Shown here piece by piece: positions 6,897-17,008 of a stretch of 64,000 nt of DNA (its first letter is position 1; every line of letters begins with the position of its first letter). A program made the position numbers and the translations under genes. The notes under the pieces are model-generated. The model made no database searches, was not told the DNA's origin, and worked only from the letters and a program-made list of their open reading frames with translations. The stretch is from Accumulibacter sp. (GTDB lineage Bacteria; Pseudomonadota; Gammaproteobacteria; Burkholderiales; Rhodocyclaceae). The stretch covers positions 42,080 through 106,079 of the forward strand of contig JAIRPF010000075.1 of NCBI GenBank assembly GCA_031257115.1, in the 5' to 3' direction.

Positions 6897-7604
6897 TCAG
6901 GAAACGCAGCGCAGCAATCCGTCGAGGACGAGCGTTTCCTCCATCCGGTACGGAATGTTCAGGCAGGGCGCGATGCGGCGGGCGGCTCCTCCCGTCAGCA
7001 GGCAGACCGCCTCGCCTTCGGCGTGCGCGAACATCCGTTCGATGGCCCCGGCTTGCGCGTGCAGGCAGCCGGACACGATGGCGTCCTCCGTGTTGCGCGG
7101 CTCGCCGCGATACTCGCCCTCGGCATAGGGCAGCTGGGCGGTATGGCGGGAAAGCGCCGCGCACATCAGGCGCATGCCCGGCAAAATCAGCCCGCCGTGG
7201 AAAAGCCCGTCCGCGTCCAGCCAGTCGATCGTCGTCGCCGTTCCCGCGCAGACCACCAGGGACGCGCCCGCCGTTCTGGCGCGCGCGCCGATCATCGCCG
7301 CCCAGCGGTCCGCGCCGAGCCGCTCCGGCGGCTCGTAGGCGTTGCGCACTCCGTGCGCCGAGGCCGTGGAACGCAGCCAATGCAGCCGGCGGCCGGACGC
7401 CGCAGCGGCCGTTTCGACGACCGCTTCGACCGCCGGCCCCGCGACGCAACACGCCACCACGTCCGCGCCTTCCGGCCAGCCGGCGGCGGCCTCGGTGAGC
7501 CGGGACGCTTTTTCGGTGGGCAGAGCGCCCATCGCCCGCCACGCCGAGCCGTCATGGATGCCCCACTTGATGCGCGAATTGCCGGCGTCGACGGCGACGA
7601 TCAT
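6897..7604 (-). CDS. coaX: Type III pantothenate kinase
   Basis: 235 residues, the usual CoaX length. It phosphorylates pantothenate in the first step of coenzyme A synthesis. The ASKHA-fold signatures are visible: VAVDAGNSRIKWG at the N-terminus (phosphate loop), GADRWAAMIGARA (residues about 100-112), VVCAGTATTIDWL and HGGLILPGMRLM (pantothenate site), and LLTGGAARRI near the C-terminus. The ATG at 7604 overlaps the stop of birA by 4 bp, so the two are translationally coupled, an arrangement common in betaproteobacteria where biotin ligase and CoaX share an operon. Confidence 0.92.
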   Translation of the reverse strand: MIVAVDAGNSRIKWGIHDGSAWRAMGALPTEKASRLTEAAAGWPEGADVVACCVAGPAVEAVVETAAAASGRRLHWLRSTASAHGVRNAYEPPERLGADRWAAMIGARARTAGASLVVCAGTATTIDWLDADGLFHGGLILPGMRLMCAALSRHTAQLPYAEGEYRGEPRNTEDAIVSGCLHAQAGAIERMFAHAEGEAVCLLTGGAARRIAPCLNIPYRMEETLVLDGLLRCVS

Positions 7605-8410
7605 CGCGGCCTCAACGATACGTCGCCGGACAGGCAGCGTTCCAGCCCGCCCGCCGTGCGCAGCAGCAGCGCCCCGTCGGCGTCGGCCCCGGCGCAGACG
7701 CCCTCTTTTTCGACCCGGCCGTCGCGCAGCAGGCGCACCGGCCTGTCTTGCCAGGCATGGAGCGCCTGCCAGGCGTCGCGCAATCCGGCGAACCCCTCCC
7801 GCTCGAAACGGTCGAAGGCCCGCGCCAGTTCGTCGAGCAGCGCGGCCAGCAAAACGTGCCGGTCGGGAAGCGCGGCGACGATTCCATCGAGCGCCGCCGG
7901 CGGTAACCCGGCGGCCCCGGTCTCGCCGACGCCTCGCGGCAGGCGCAGATTCAGCCCGACGCCGACCACGGCGCGGGCCGTTTCGCCGTCGGCGCCCAAT
8001 TCGACGAGAATGCCGCCCAGCTTGGCCTCGCCGTGAAGAACGTCGTTCGGCCACTTGAGCGTGACGCCGGCCGCCCCGCAACGCGCCAGCGCGCGCGCGA
8101 CGGCCACGCCGGCCGCCAGCGAAAGCCCGGAAAGGCGCGCCAGACCTCCGGAAAAAGTCCACAGAACGGAGAAAGTCAGGCTCGCGTCGGGCGAGGACGT
8201 CCATGACCGCCCCCGGCTGCCGCGCCCGGCGGTCTGCCGGTCAGCGACGAGCGCCGTCCCCGAAGGCGCGCCCGCCGCCGCTCGCCGCATCAATTCGGTG
8301 TTCGTGGACGCGCACTCGGTCACGGCAACGACGTCGAACCGCCCGCCCGCCTCCGTCAAGAGGCCGTGCAGGCGGCGCGGATCGATCAGCAACGAAGAAG
8401 ATTCGGACAT
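7601..8410 (-). CDS. birA: Biotin-[acetyl-CoA-carboxylase] ligase, no DNA-binding domain
   Basis: 269 residues from ATG 8410. It attaches biotin to the biotin carboxyl carrier protein through biotinyl-AMP. The ligase core is clear: ECASTNTELM, ADRQTAGRGSRGRSW (biotin/ATP loop), LSLAAGVAVARAL, KWPNDVLHGEAKLGGILVE and VGVGLNLRLP, followed by the small C-terminal SH3-like domain. The N-terminal winged helix of E. coli BirA is absent, so this is a ligase without repressor function. ATG 8410 has GAAAGG 8 bp upstream; an in-frame ATG at 8434 is possible. It precedes and overlaps coaX. Confidence 0.92.
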   Translation of the reverse strand: MSESSSLLIDPRRLHGLLTEAGGRFDVVAVTECASTNTELMRRAAAGAPSGTALVADRQTAGRGSRGRSWTSSPDASLTFSVLWTFSGGLARLSGLSLAAGVAVARALARCGAAGVTLKWPNDVLHGEAKLGGILVELGADGETARAVVGVGLNLRLPRGVGETGAAGLPPAALDGIVAALPDRHVLLAALLDELARAFDRFEREGFAGLRDAWQALHAWQDRPVRLLRDGRVEKEGVCAGADADGALLLRTAGGLERCLSGDVSLRPR

Positions 8411-8480
8411 GGGAGCGCCTTTCGAGGCCGCCATTATCCTTAAAAACCGGAATCCGGGTAAACGGAAACCCGGCGAGCGG

Positions 8481-8725
8481 AGCGGCTTTTCGAGGGGGCT
8501 TGTTCAACCACGACGGATACGACGAAAAACAAGGGCAAAAAGCCTTGACCACGGCAGACACGACGTGCACAGCGAAAAGCAAAAAGCGAAGAAAATCCCC
8601 GTCATTTCCTTGATAAGCGGGAATCCAATTCGCCGCCTCCGGCCCGAAGGGTTGCGAATGCAAAAGACGCGGTGCTCCGCGCCGGAATCCACACTCTGGA
8701 TTCCGGCTTCCGCGGAAATGACGGA
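8481..8725. repeat. Repeat cluster upstream of birA and pfkB-type gene (gap 8411-8810)
   Basis: No gene seen. The gap contains a CCACGACGGATACGACGAAAAAC unit (8507-8530), a TTGACCACGGCAGACACGACG unit (8543-8575), a degenerate CGTCATTTCCTTGATAAGCGGGAATCC hairpin (8600-8626), a CGGCCCGAAGGGTTGCGAATG element (8640-8660) and an inverted TGGATTCCGGCTTCCGCGGAAATGACGG hairpin (8697-8723). Confidence 0.65.
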
Positions 8726-8810
8726 TGCTTGTGCCGTATCTTGTATTTACGCGCCGGGTTGATAGTACAATCGTCCGCCATTCGTCCACCACTCCCCCGC
8801 CGCCGAAACC

Positions 8811-9740
8811 ATGTCGCCTCTCATCTGTGGATCGATCGCCTACGACACGATCTTGGTTTTTCATGACCGTTTCGATAACCATATCCTGCCGGAGCAGAAT
8901 CACAACCTGAATTTCCTGGCGCCCGAAATGCGCCGCGAGTTCGGCGGGTGCGCCGGAAACATCGCGTATGGCCTCAAGCTGCTTGGCGACGCGCCGAGGA
9001 TCATGGCCACGGTCGGCGACGACGCCGGCCCGTATCTCGACCGGCTCGACAGCCTGGGACTGTCGCGGGAGCACGTGCGGCGCGTCGAGGGCAGCCATAC
9101 CGCGCAGGCGTTCATCACGACCGATCTCGACGGCAACCAGATCAACGTGTTCCACCCCGGCGCGATGATCTTTTCGCACCTGAATCGCGTTTCCGACGCC
9201 GGGGATGTCACCCTGGCCATCGTGGCGCCGGACGGGCGGGACGGCATGTTGAACCACGCCGGGGAACTCGCCGCCGCCGGGATTCCGTTCGTTTTCGACC
9301 CGGGTCAAGGCCTGCCGATGTTCTCCGGCGACGAAATCCTGCATTTCCTCGATCAGGCGCTCTGCGCCTGTTTCAACAACTACGAAGCGAGGCTCGCCTG
9401 CGAGCGGACCGGCCTTTCGCTGGAGGCGCTGGCCGGAAGGACCGAGGCGCTGATCGTCACGCGCGGCGCCGACGGCTCCCACATCCATGCCGGCGGACGC
9501 CGGATCGACATTCCCTGCGTGCCCGCGAGCCAGGTCGTCGACCCGACCGGCTGCGGCGACGCCTACCGGGCCGGCCTCCTGTACGGCATCGCCAGGCATT
9601 GGGATTGGGAGCGCGCCGGGCGTCTGGCCGCCGTCATGGGCGCGATCAAGGCCGCCAGCCGCGGAGGGCAGAATCACGCCCCAAGCCGCGACGAAATCGC
9701 CGACCGCTTCGCCGCCGCCTTCGGCCAGACGCCTTGGTAG
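8811..9740 (+). CDS. PfkB-family carbohydrate/nucleoside kinase
   Basis: 309 residues of the ribokinase/PfkB superfamily. The N-terminal GSIAYDTILVF, the FGGCAGNIAYGLKLLG substrate-loop signature (residues about 44-59), and the C-terminal VVDPTGCGDAYRAGLL signature (residues about 240-255, with the catalytic Asp in GCGD) are all present. In the family, GD.F.AG is common at this last site and GD.Y.AG is an accepted variant. The resemblance is to adenosine-kinase or fructokinase-like members; the substrate cannot be settled from sequence. No clear Shine-Dalgarno precedes the ATG. It is a single gene facing comM. Confidence 0.82.
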   Translation: MSPLICGSIAYDTILVFHDRFDNHILPEQNHNLNFLAPEMRREFGGCAGNIAYGLKLLGDAPRIMATVGDDAGPYLDRLDSLGLSREHVRRVEGSHTAQAFITTDLDGNQINVFHPGAMIFSHLNRVSDAGDVTLAIVAPDGRDGMLNHAGELAAAGIPFVFDPGQGLPMFSGDEILHFLDQALCACFNNYEARLACERTGLSLEALAGRTEALIVTRGADGSHIHAGGRRIDIPCVPASQVVDPTGCGDAYRAGLLYGIARHWDWERAGRLAAVMGAIKAASRGGQNHAPSRDEIADRFAAAFGQTPW

Positions 9741-9797
9741 CTTCCTTGGGCAATTCCGTTTCCGGGATGTTTCTGGATCGAGAGATGGCAGTTCCAT

Positions 9798-9900
9798 TGC
9801 CCCCGTCATTCCCGCGAACGCGGAAATGACGGGGGTTTTCCTTGCTTTTCGTCGTGTTTGCCATGTTCGTTGCGGTTAATCGCTTTCCGTTCTTGTTTTC
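9798..9900. repeat. Hairpin repeat and CCGTGGTT-type unit between pfkB-type gene and comM
   Basis: The convergent intergenic region 9741-9940 carries one CCGTCATTCCCGCGAACGCGGAAATGACGG palindrome (9803-9832), which could act as a bidirectional transcription barrier, and part of a TCGTGTTTGCC...GTTGCGGTTAATCGCTTT dispersed element after it. Confidence 0.55.
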
Positions 9901-9940
9901 CCCGCGTCCTCCAAGCTACCCCTGCGAACGCGCCGCCGTT

Positions 9941-11437
9941 TCAATCCCTGGTGAATCGCCGGTACTGGATGGCCTCGGCGATGTGCGCGGGCTGGACGGC
10001 GCGGCTGCCGGTCAGGTCGGCGATGCTGCGCGCGACGCGCAGTATCCGGTGATAGGCGCGCGCGGAAAGATTGAGGCGGGCCACGGCGTTTCTGAGCAGC
10101 GCCGCGCCGCTTTCGTCGGGGCGGCAATGGGCGTCGATCTCGCGCGGTTCCAGGCGGGCGTTCGGCTTGCCCTGGCGCTGGAGCTGGCGGCTGGCCGCCT
10201 CGGCCACGCGCGCGCGCACGGCGGCGGACGATTCTCCCTCGGGCGCGCCTTGCAGGGCTTCGGGCGAGAGCGACGGGACTTCGATTTGCAGGTCGATGCG
10301 GTCGAGCAGGGGGCCGGAGAGCTTGCCCCGGTAGCGGGCGATCTGATCCGGCGTGCAGCGGCACTTGCCGCGCGGATCGCCATGATGTCCGCACGGACAG
10401 GGGTTCATCGCCGCGACCAGTTGGAATTGCGCCGGAAATTCGGCCTGCCGCGCGGCGCGGGAAATATGTATCCGGCCGCTTTCCATCGGTTCGCGCAGCG
10501 CCTCAAGGACGCGGCGGTCGAATTCCGGAAACTCGTCGAGGAACAGCACGCCGCGATGCGCCAGCGATATTTCGCCGGGGCGCGGAATGCCGCCGCCGCC
10601 GACCAGCGCGGCGGTGGAGGCCGTGTGATGCGGCGAGCGGTAGGGATGACGGCCGAATTGCTCCGGCTTGAACTGGCCGGCCAGCGACAGAATGGCCGCC
10701 GATTCCAGCGCCGCTTCCCGCGTCATCGGCGGCAGCAGGCCGGAAAGGCGGCTGGCGAGCATGGATTTTCCGGTGCCGGGCGGGCCGGCGAGCAGGATCG
10801 AATGCCCTCCGGCCGCGGCGATTTCCAGCGCCCGCTTGGCCTGCGCCTGGCCGCGCACTTCCGAGAGGTCGAGCGTCGCGGCGGCCGGCGCGGCGTCGCC
10901 GTCCAGGGGCGGACAGGTTTCCAGCGGCCTCTGCCCAGTCAGATGGGCGCAAACGTCGAGCAGCGTGTCGGCGGCCAGGATGCGCGCGCCGTGCGCCAGG
11001 GCGGCTTCCCGCGCGCTCTCGCGCGGCAGGATGAATTCGCCCTCGCGCCGCGCGGCGGCCAGCACCATCGCCAGCGCGCCGCGAATCGGCCGCAGGTGGC
11101 CGGACAGGGAGAGTTCTCCGGCGAATTCGCAATCGCCGAGACTGGGCGGAATCTGGCCCGAGGCGGCGAGGATGCCGAGCGCGATGGGCAGGTCGAAGCG
11201 CCCGGATTCCTTGGGCAGATCGGCGGGCGCCAGGTTCACGGTGATGCGCCGGGCGGGAAATTCGAATCCGGAATTCTGCAACGCCGCCCTGACCCGGTCG
11301 CGGGCCTCCTTGACTTCCGTGTCCGGCAGGCCGACCAGCGTGACGCTCGGCAGCCCTCCGGCCAGATGCACCTCGACGGCGACCGGCGGCGCGCCCAGTC
11401 CGTCGAGTCCCCGGCTATTGACGATGGCGAGCGACAT
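9941..11437 (-). CDS. comM: YifB/ComM family Mg-chelatase-like AAA+ ATPase
   Basis: 498 residues. ComM is a hexameric helicase that promotes branch migration when single-stranded DNA integrates during natural transformation. Domains in order: an N-terminal Lon-protease-like fold (LAIVNSRGLDGL...VGLPDTEVKEARDRV), the Mg-chelatase AAA+ core with Walker A GPPGTGKSMLASRL (around residue 215), Walker B GVLFLDEFPEF (around 297), a zinc-binding loop MNPCPCGHHGDPRGKCRC, and the C-terminal Mg-chelatase domain (LNLSARAYHRILRVARSIADL). Length and all motifs are normal. It is followed at a distance by repeats and preceded by ubiK in the same direction. Confidence 0.93.
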   Translation of the reverse strand: MSLAIVNSRGLDGLGAPPVAVEVHLAGGLPSVTLVGLPDTEVKEARDRVRAALQNSGFEFPARRITVNLAPADLPKESGRFDLPIALGILAASGQIPPSLGDCEFAGELSLSGHLRPIRGALAMVLAAARREGEFILPRESAREAALAHGARILAADTLLDVCAHLTGQRPLETCPPLDGDAAPAAATLDLSEVRGQAQAKRALEIAAAGGHSILLAGPPGTGKSMLASRLSGLLPPMTREAALESAAILSLAGQFKPEQFGRHPYRSPHHTASTAALVGGGGIPRPGEISLAHRGVLFLDEFPEFDRRVLEALREPMESGRIHISRAARQAEFPAQFQLVAAMNPCPCGHHGDPRGKCRCTPDQIARYRGKLSGPLLDRIDLQIEVPSLSPEALQGAPEGESSAAVRARVAEAASRQLQRQGKPNARLEPREIDAHCRPDESGAALLRNAVARLNLSARAYHRILRVARSIADLTGSRAVQPAHIAEAIQYRRFTRD

Positions 11438-11473
11438 GGCGGCGCGGCCGGGGCGCGGCGGGCGAAAGCCGGA

Positions 11474-11725
11474 TCATTCGCCGCCGTCCGGGTCGACGGG
11501 CTTCTCCAGCCGCGCGACGCGCTCTTCCAGCGCCTCCAGTTTCTCGCGCGTGCGTTGCAGGACTTGCGCCTGTATGTCGAACTCCTCGCGGCCGACCAGA
11601 TCGAGCCTGGCGAAAAATCCGGAGAGCAGGGCGCGGACGTTTTTCTCGATGTCGGCGGCCGGACTGGCGGCGAGCAGCGCGCTCAGGCGGGCGCCGAGTT
11701 CTTCGAAAATCTTGGAGTCGGGCAT
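11474..11725 (-). CDS. ubiK: Ubiquinone biosynthesis accessory factor UbiK (YqiC/BMFP family)
   Basis: 83 residues, the typical BMFP length. An N-terminal amphipathic helix ([17 protein letters not shown]) and [21 protein letters not shown] are followed by a trimeric coiled coil [21 protein letters not shown]. UbiK assists the cytosolic Ubi complex that makes ubiquinone. GAGGA lies 9 bp before the ATG at 11725. In many betaproteobacteria ubiK directly precedes comM, as here (36-bp gap), so one transcript is likely. Confidence 0.88.
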   Translation of the reverse strand: MPDSKIFEELGARLSALLAASPAADIEKNVRALLSGFFARLDLVGREEFDIQAQVLQRTREKLEALEERVARLEKPVDPDGGE

Positions 11726-11829
11726 GGCGGCGATCCTCGGAAAGGTGGATCGAGTTTATCACAGCGCTCCTGCCCGTCATGAACGCGCGGGCAGGACAGA
11801 GCCATCGCATCAAACCACGGTCGCATGGC

Positions 11830-12240
11830 GAAAATCTTTTGATCACGGCGAATACGGAAAGCCACGGCGAAAAGTAAAAATCATCAACCACGGCGAACAC
11901 GGCGGGCACGACCGATACGATGGATACGACGAAAAACAAGAAACCCCGTCATCCCCGCGAACGCGGGAATCCAGAAACGTACTTTCCGGCGCGCAGCGCC
12001 GCATCCTTTGAATTGGCGGCCCTTCGGGTCGGAGATCACGAACTGGATTCCCGCGTTCGCGGGAATGACGAGGGGGAGGGCGCGCATGGGTCGGGGCGAG
12101 CCAGGCGAACCCCAACCTATTGTCCTGAACAAGCCCCTCCTGAGGGAGGCGGCCCGCGCGGCGGCGCGTTTCTTGAATCAACCGCCCGCGAATCCCCGTC
12201 ATTCCCGCTTTCGCGGGAATGACGGGGGGTTTCTTTGCCT
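11830..12240. repeat. Repeat mosaic between ubiK and MFS gene (gap 11726-12319)
   Basis: No gene is supported. From left to right: two TCACGGCGAATACGG / CCACGGCGAACACGGCGGGCACG units (11838-11930), the CGTCATCCCCGCGAACGCGGGAATCCAG hairpin (11947-11974), TTGAATTGGCGGCCCTTCGGGTCGGAG (12009-12035), the inverted hairpin CTGGATTCCCGC...GAATGACG (12043-12070), a CCTCCTGAGGGAGGCGGCCCGCGCGG element (12137-12165), and a further palindrome CGTCATTCCCGCTTTCGCGGGAATGACG (12198-12225). Confidence 0.7.
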
Positions 12241-12319
12241 TTCACCGTGTCCGTCGTGGTTGCTGCTTTTCGCTCTTGTCTTTCGCCGCGCCCTTCGTGG
12301 CTTTCGGAGCGTCGGGCGG

Positions 12320-13543
12320 TCAGACCGTTTGGCGGGCCGAGGGGACGACGGGGGCTTCGCGGATCGGCAGGTTGACCAGGGCCGCGAAGCCGGCCAGCGC
12401 CATGTCGGCGTACCACATCCACGACAAATCGCCGAAACGCGCGATCGACAGCCCGCCCAACCAGGCGCCGAGGAAGCCGCCGGTCTGGTGCGAGAGCAGC
12501 GTGAGTCCGAAAAGCGTGCCCAGGTAGCGCACTCCGAACAGTTTGCCGACGATCGCCGCGGTCGGCGGCACCGTGGCCAGCCAGGTGAAGCCGAGTCCGA
12601 CGGCGAACAGGTAGAAATTCAGGTCGGTGCGCGGCGCGGCGAGAAAGATGGCGATCATCAGCGCGCGCGAGCCGTACATCCAGAACAGGATGTGCTTGCC
12701 GCGATAGCGGGCGACGCAAGCGCCCGCCATCAGGCTGCCGAAAACGTTGGTCAATCCGATGATGGCGAGCGACCAGCCGGCCACGGACGGGGGCAGGTGG
12801 CACAGGCCGATCTCGCCGGGCAGGTGCGTGACCAGAAAGGCGACGTGGAAGCCGCAGGTGAAGAATCCGGCGTGCAGCAGCAGGTAGTCGCGGTTTTTCA
12901 TGGCTTCCACGATGCTGCGCCACGGCCCGGATTCGCCGCCGCCCGCGTCCGGGCGGGCGCGGACGGCGGCGCCGGAGGCCACGTTGCGCACCAGCGGCAG
13001 GGCGAGGAGCACCATCAGCGCCAGCGACATCATGCCACCGATCCAGCCGACGGCCTGGATCAGTTTTTGCAGGATCGGCGCGAAAATGAACTGGCCGAAG
13101 GAACCGCCCGCGTTGATGACGCCCGATGCGGTTCCGCGCGCCGCCATCGGCAGGCGGTTGGCCGCCGCGCCGAAAAGCACGGAAAAGCTGCTGGCGCCGG
13201 AACCCGCGGCGGAGAGCAATCCCAATGACGCGATCAATCCCGAAACGCCGCCGAGCCACGGGGTGATCGCGCTGCCCAGAGCCATCAGGCAGATGCCGCC
13301 GTACAGGATGCGCGCGGGGCCGAAGCGGTCGGCCAGCGCGCCGGCGAGCGGCTGGACGGCGCCCCAGACGAACTGGCCGATGGCGAGCGCCAGGCTGATC
13401 GAGGCGATGTCGACGCCCAGCCCGGCGTTGAGCGGCATGACGAAGAGTCCGAGCGACTGGCGCGCGCCCATGGTAATGAGCAGGATGCCGGCGGCGGACA
13501 GCGTGACGATCCACGCTTGCGGCAGTTTGGGGAGGCGGGGCAT
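12320..13543 (-). CDS. MFS transporter
   Basis: 407 residues with about 12 hydrophobic segments, the standard major facilitator layout. The inter-helix loop GALADRFGPARILYGG (residues about 65-80) is the MFS motif A region. WIVTLSAAGILLITMGARQSLGLFV at the N-terminus and a mid-protein charged loop (RPDAGGGESGPWRSIVEA) divide the two halves. It resembles monocarboxylate/oxalate-formate or YbfB-type carriers; the substrate is unknown. The ATG at 13543 is 14 bp after the stop of hslR, so they probably share a transcript. Confidence 0.82.
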   Translation of the reverse strand: MPRLPKLPQAWIVTLSAAGILLITMGARQSLGLFVMPLNAGLGVDIASISLALAIGQFVWGAVQPLAGALADRFGPARILYGGICLMALGSAITPWLGGVSGLIASLGLLSAAGSGASSFSVLFGAAANRLPMAARGTASGVINAGGSFGQFIFAPILQKLIQAVGWIGGMMSLALMVLLALPLVRNVASGAAVRARPDAGGGESGPWRSIVEAMKNRDYLLLHAGFFTCGFHVAFLVTHLPGEIGLCHLPPSVAGWSLAIIGLTNVFGSLMAGACVARYRGKHILFWMYGSRALMIAIFLAAPRTDLNFYLFAVGLGFTWLATVPPTAAIVGKLFGVRYLGTLFGLTLLSHQTGGFLGAWLGGLSIARFGDLSWMWYADMALAGFAALVNLPIREAPVVPSARQTV

Positions 13544-13557
13544 GGGCGGCGGCCTGG

Positions 13558-13938
13558 TCAATACGGTTCGTTGAAGCGGTGGATCAGACGCCGCGCCTTC
13601 TTGGTCGGGCGGCCCTTGAGATCGCTGCCCGGCGCGGGCGCGAGGCGCAGGTTTTCCTTGAGGGTTTCGCGCCGCGCGCGGCTCTCGGCGGTTTCCTCGT
13701 AAAGCCGTTGCGCTTCGGCGGCCGGCCCGCGCCGTTCGTCGAGCGCGCGCACGATCACCGTCCAGCGCATCGGGCCGATGGCGATGTCCAGCGCGTCGCC
13801 GGGACGGATTTCCCGCGCCGGTTTCGGTATTTCGCCGTTCCAGCGAACGTGCCCGGCGCGGATGGCCTCGGTGGCGAGCGAGCGCGTCTTGTAGAAACGC
13901 GCGGCCCACAGCCATTTGTCGATGCGCAGGCTGTCCAT
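13558..13938 (-). CDS. hslR: RNA-binding S4 domain protein, heat shock protein 15
   Basis: 126 residues from ATG 13938. MDSLRIDKWLWAARFYKTRSLATEAIRAGHVRWNG is a textbook S4 domain opening, and the tail is basic (KGRPTKKARRLIHRF). Hsp15 binds stalled 50S subunits carrying nascent chains and helps rescue them. An ATG at 13965 would add nine residues (MPRLTGSDG) but these are not family-like, so 13938 is preferred; neither has a strong ribosome site. Upstream (13966-14250) the frame stays open but composition is not protein-like. Confidence 0.88.
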   Translation of the reverse strand: MDSLRIDKWLWAARFYKTRSLATEAIRAGHVRWNGEIPKPAREIRPGDALDIAIGPMRWTVIVRALDERRGPAAEAQRLYEETAESRARRETLKENLRLAPAPGSDLKGRPTKKARRLIHRFNEPY

Positions 13939-14244
13939 CCCGTCGGATCCGGTCAGGCGTGGCATTATTCGGAAGTCGGTTTCGAGAACAATTTTCGGTT
14001 CAAGGATCGGGCCCAAGGATCGGGGCCGTCTCCCCCGTTTTTCGCGGCGCGTATCGGTATCGCGCGAAAGCCGCGCGTCACCCGGTCGACGGCCGGCATG
14101 ATAGCACCGGCGGAACACCCGGCGGTATCGAAGGCGCGGGCCGCGAAGATGACCGGCGTCCCGGCTTGCCCGACGCATCGGCGCGGCGGTCTGGGTTGGA
14201 GCGACGCGGGAGCCAGGCAGCGCGCAGGATCGGAGGCGAGAGCT

Positions 14245-14370
14245 TTTCAACCACGACGAACACGACGGGCACGGCGAAAAGCCAAAGCGAGAACAAGGTA
14301 AAAGCCAATGGATTTCCTGCTTTCGTTGTGTCCGTTGTGCTCGCCGCGCCCGTCGTGATCGATCGCTTTT
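14245..14370. repeat. CACGGCGAA-type units; remaining gap upstream of hslR
   Basis: The stretch 13939-14370 has no supported gene. Its right part carries two divergent dispersed units: CCACGACGAACACGACGGGCACGG (14251-14275) and, inverted, TTGTGTCCGTTGTGCTCGCC...GTCGTGATCGATCGC (14325-14365). The left part (13966-14244), which should hold the hslR promoter, shows nothing I can name. Confidence 0.55.
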
Positions 14371-14541
14371 TCATCGTAAAACTGACTCCGGTTTGAAACC
14401 CCGCCCTTCAGGGCGGTGCGAAGGCTGAAATCCCCGGCCTGGAAGGCCGGGGTTTCGACCGTAGCCACTTGGAGAGGGGTGCAAACCCCTTCCAAGTTCG
14501 TTCACAGCGGCAGGCATGAATGCCTGCCGCTAATGAGTTGC
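14371..14541. repeat. Four-hairpin repeat, copy 1, at the ftsY 3' end
   Basis: A 171-bp element that starts TCATCGTAAAACTGACTCCGG and contains four successive hairpins: CCGCCCTTCAGGGCGG; CCCCGGCCTGGAAGGCCGGGG; ACTTGGA...GGGGTGCAAACCCC...CCAAGT; and AGCGGCAGGCATGAATGCCTGCCGCT. It ends 2 bp before the ftsY stop codon. It is about 94% identical, by eye, to the copy at 15750-15918 in the same orientation. Confidence 0.8.
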
Positions 14542-14543
14542 TC

Positions 14544-15506
<963 letters not shown>

Positions 15507-15749
15507 GGAATTTCGCTTTTCAGAGGGGACAGGGACATGAAAGACTGGCGCGGCCAAAATCGACAGAAATATCAGACTCGCGCCTCACCGCCGATTCGCC
15601 CGCGATTCTATCAGAAGCCGTGTTTGCCCACGGGGCGATCCTGCCCGCGGCGCTCATCCCGATCCATATGAGCTTCGCGCGAGTTGAAACTATCGCGCGA
15701 GCCTCTTTCCTCAAGAATGTCGTTATTTCCTTGATTGCGGAAATCCAGT

Positions 15750-15918
15750 TCATCGTAAAACTGACTCCGGTTTGAAACCCGCCCTTCGGGGCGGTGCGAA
15801 GGCTGAAATCCCCGGCCTGGAAGGCCGGGGTTTCGACCGTGACCACTTGGGAGGGGTGCCAACCCCTTCCAGGTTCGTTCACAGCGACAGGCATGAATGC
15901 CTGTCGCTAATGAGTTGC
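15750..15918. repeat. Four-hairpin repeat, copy 2, upstream of ftsY
   Basis: A 169-bp element in the same orientation as the copy at 14371-14541. The last hairpin reads AGCGACAGGCATGAATGCCTGTCGCT, so the G-C pair of copy 1 is replaced by A-T on both arms: a compensatory change. The first hairpin has a TTCG loop. It lies about 240 bp upstream of the ftsY start; the segment 15507-15749 between them shows no gene. Confidence 0.8.
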
Positions 15919-15924
15919 CCCACC

Positions 15925-16110
15925 AAAAATGGAGCGCGGGCGGGATGCCCGCGCTCCAATATCAAAGCTTCCCTCCCGAGGGAGGTATCGTGCGGCGTAA
16001 GCCGCATGACGGAAGGAGTTGGGCAGTTGAATCATCAAACGCGGATGAGCAGACACACAAACGGAAAACCCGTCATTCCCGCTTGCGTGGGAATGACGAG
16101 GGGGATGGAA
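15925..16110. repeat. Further repeats in the gap 15919-16135
   Basis: An ATGGAGCGCGGGCGGGATGCCCGCGCTCCA palindrome (15929-15959), a CCTCCCGAGGGAGGTATCG...CGGAAGGAGTTGGG element (15972-16025) and a CGTCATTCCCGCTTGCGTGGGAATGACG hairpin (16071-16097). No gene is supported. Confidence 0.7.
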
Positions 16111-16135
16111 GCGGCGCGGGCGATCCGGGGTGGAA

Positions 16136-17008
16136 TCAGGGCGCGCGCGATTCGCCGGTCAACAGGCGGAAAGCCGCGTAACGGTTTGGGTCGATGGCGC
16201 CGGCTTCGACGGCGGCGCGGATCGCGCAGCCTGGTTCGCGGTCGTGGCGGCAGTCGCGGAACCGGCAGCTTTCGAGCAAGGGGCGGAATTCGCGGAAGCC
16301 GCGTTCGATTTCCGGGCGGGACAGGTGGCGCAGACCGAATTCCTGCAATCCCGGCGAGTCGATGAGCGGCGATCCGTCCGGCAGGCGGTAGAGCGTGGTG
16401 TGCGTCGTGGTGTGCCGGCCCGCGCCGAGCGCCTCCGAAATCTCGCGGGTGCGCGCGTTGGCGCCGGGCGCGAGCGCGTTGATCAGCGTCGATTTGCCCG
16501 TGCCCGACGGGCCGGCCAGGACGCTCGCCTGTCCCGCGAGATGCGGGCGCAGGGCCTCCGCGCTCGCGCGCGCGGACAGGCGGAGCAACGGATAGCCGAG
16601 ACGGGCGAACGGGGAGAGCGCGGTTTCGGCGGCGGGCAGGCGGTCGGCGAGATCGCATTTGTTGAGCACGATCAACGCGCCGATGCCCTGGCTTTCGGCG
16701 GCGGCGAGGCAGCGCGTGACGAGGTTTTCCGAAAAGCCGGGTTCCGTCGCGACGACGATGACGACCTGGGTGACGTTGGCCGCGATCAGTTTTTGCCGCA
16801 GGGCGTTGGAGCGGTAGAACAGGGAGCGGCGCGGCAGGACGGCGTCGATGACGCCTTGCGCGTCGCCGCTGCGCGCGATCGAGACCCGGTCTCCGCAGGC
16901 CAGGCCGCTTTTCTTGCCGCGCGGAAAGCAGGGCAGCGCGCCGCCATCGGGCAATTCGACGAGGTAATGCCGGCCGTGCGCGGCGACGATCGTTCCTTCG
17001 AGCTTCAA
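16136..17008 (-). CDS. rsgA: Small ribosomal subunit biogenesis GTPase RsgA
   Basis: 290 residues from a TTG start at 17008. RsgA is a circularly permuted GTPase that matures the 30S subunit. An N-terminal OB fold (EGTIVAAHGRHYLVELPDGG, RGKKSGLACGDRV) is followed by NKCDLADRL (G4), GPSGTGKSTLINAL (G1), TTTHTTLYRL (G2), DSPGLQEFGL (G3) and the zinc knuckle CRFRDCRHDREPGC. No ATG lies near the family start. The TTG overlaps the stop of the M48 gene as TTGA, which supports it as the start and suggests translational coupling. The 3' neighbour is a repeat cluster. Confidence 0.9.
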   Translation of the reverse strand: MKLEGTIVAAHGRHYLVELPDGGALPCFPRGKKSGLACGDRVSIARSGDAQGVIDAVLPRRSLFYRSNALRQKLIAANVTQVVIVVATEPGFSENLVTRCLAAAESQGIGALIVLNKCDLADRLPAAETALSPFARLGYPLLRLSARASAEALRPHLAGQASVLAGPSGTGKSTLINALAPGANARTREISEALGAGRHTTTHTTLYRLPDGSPLIDSPGLQEFGLRHLSRPEIERGFREFRPLLESCRFRDCRHDREPGCAIRAAVEAGAIDPNRYAAFRLLTGESRAP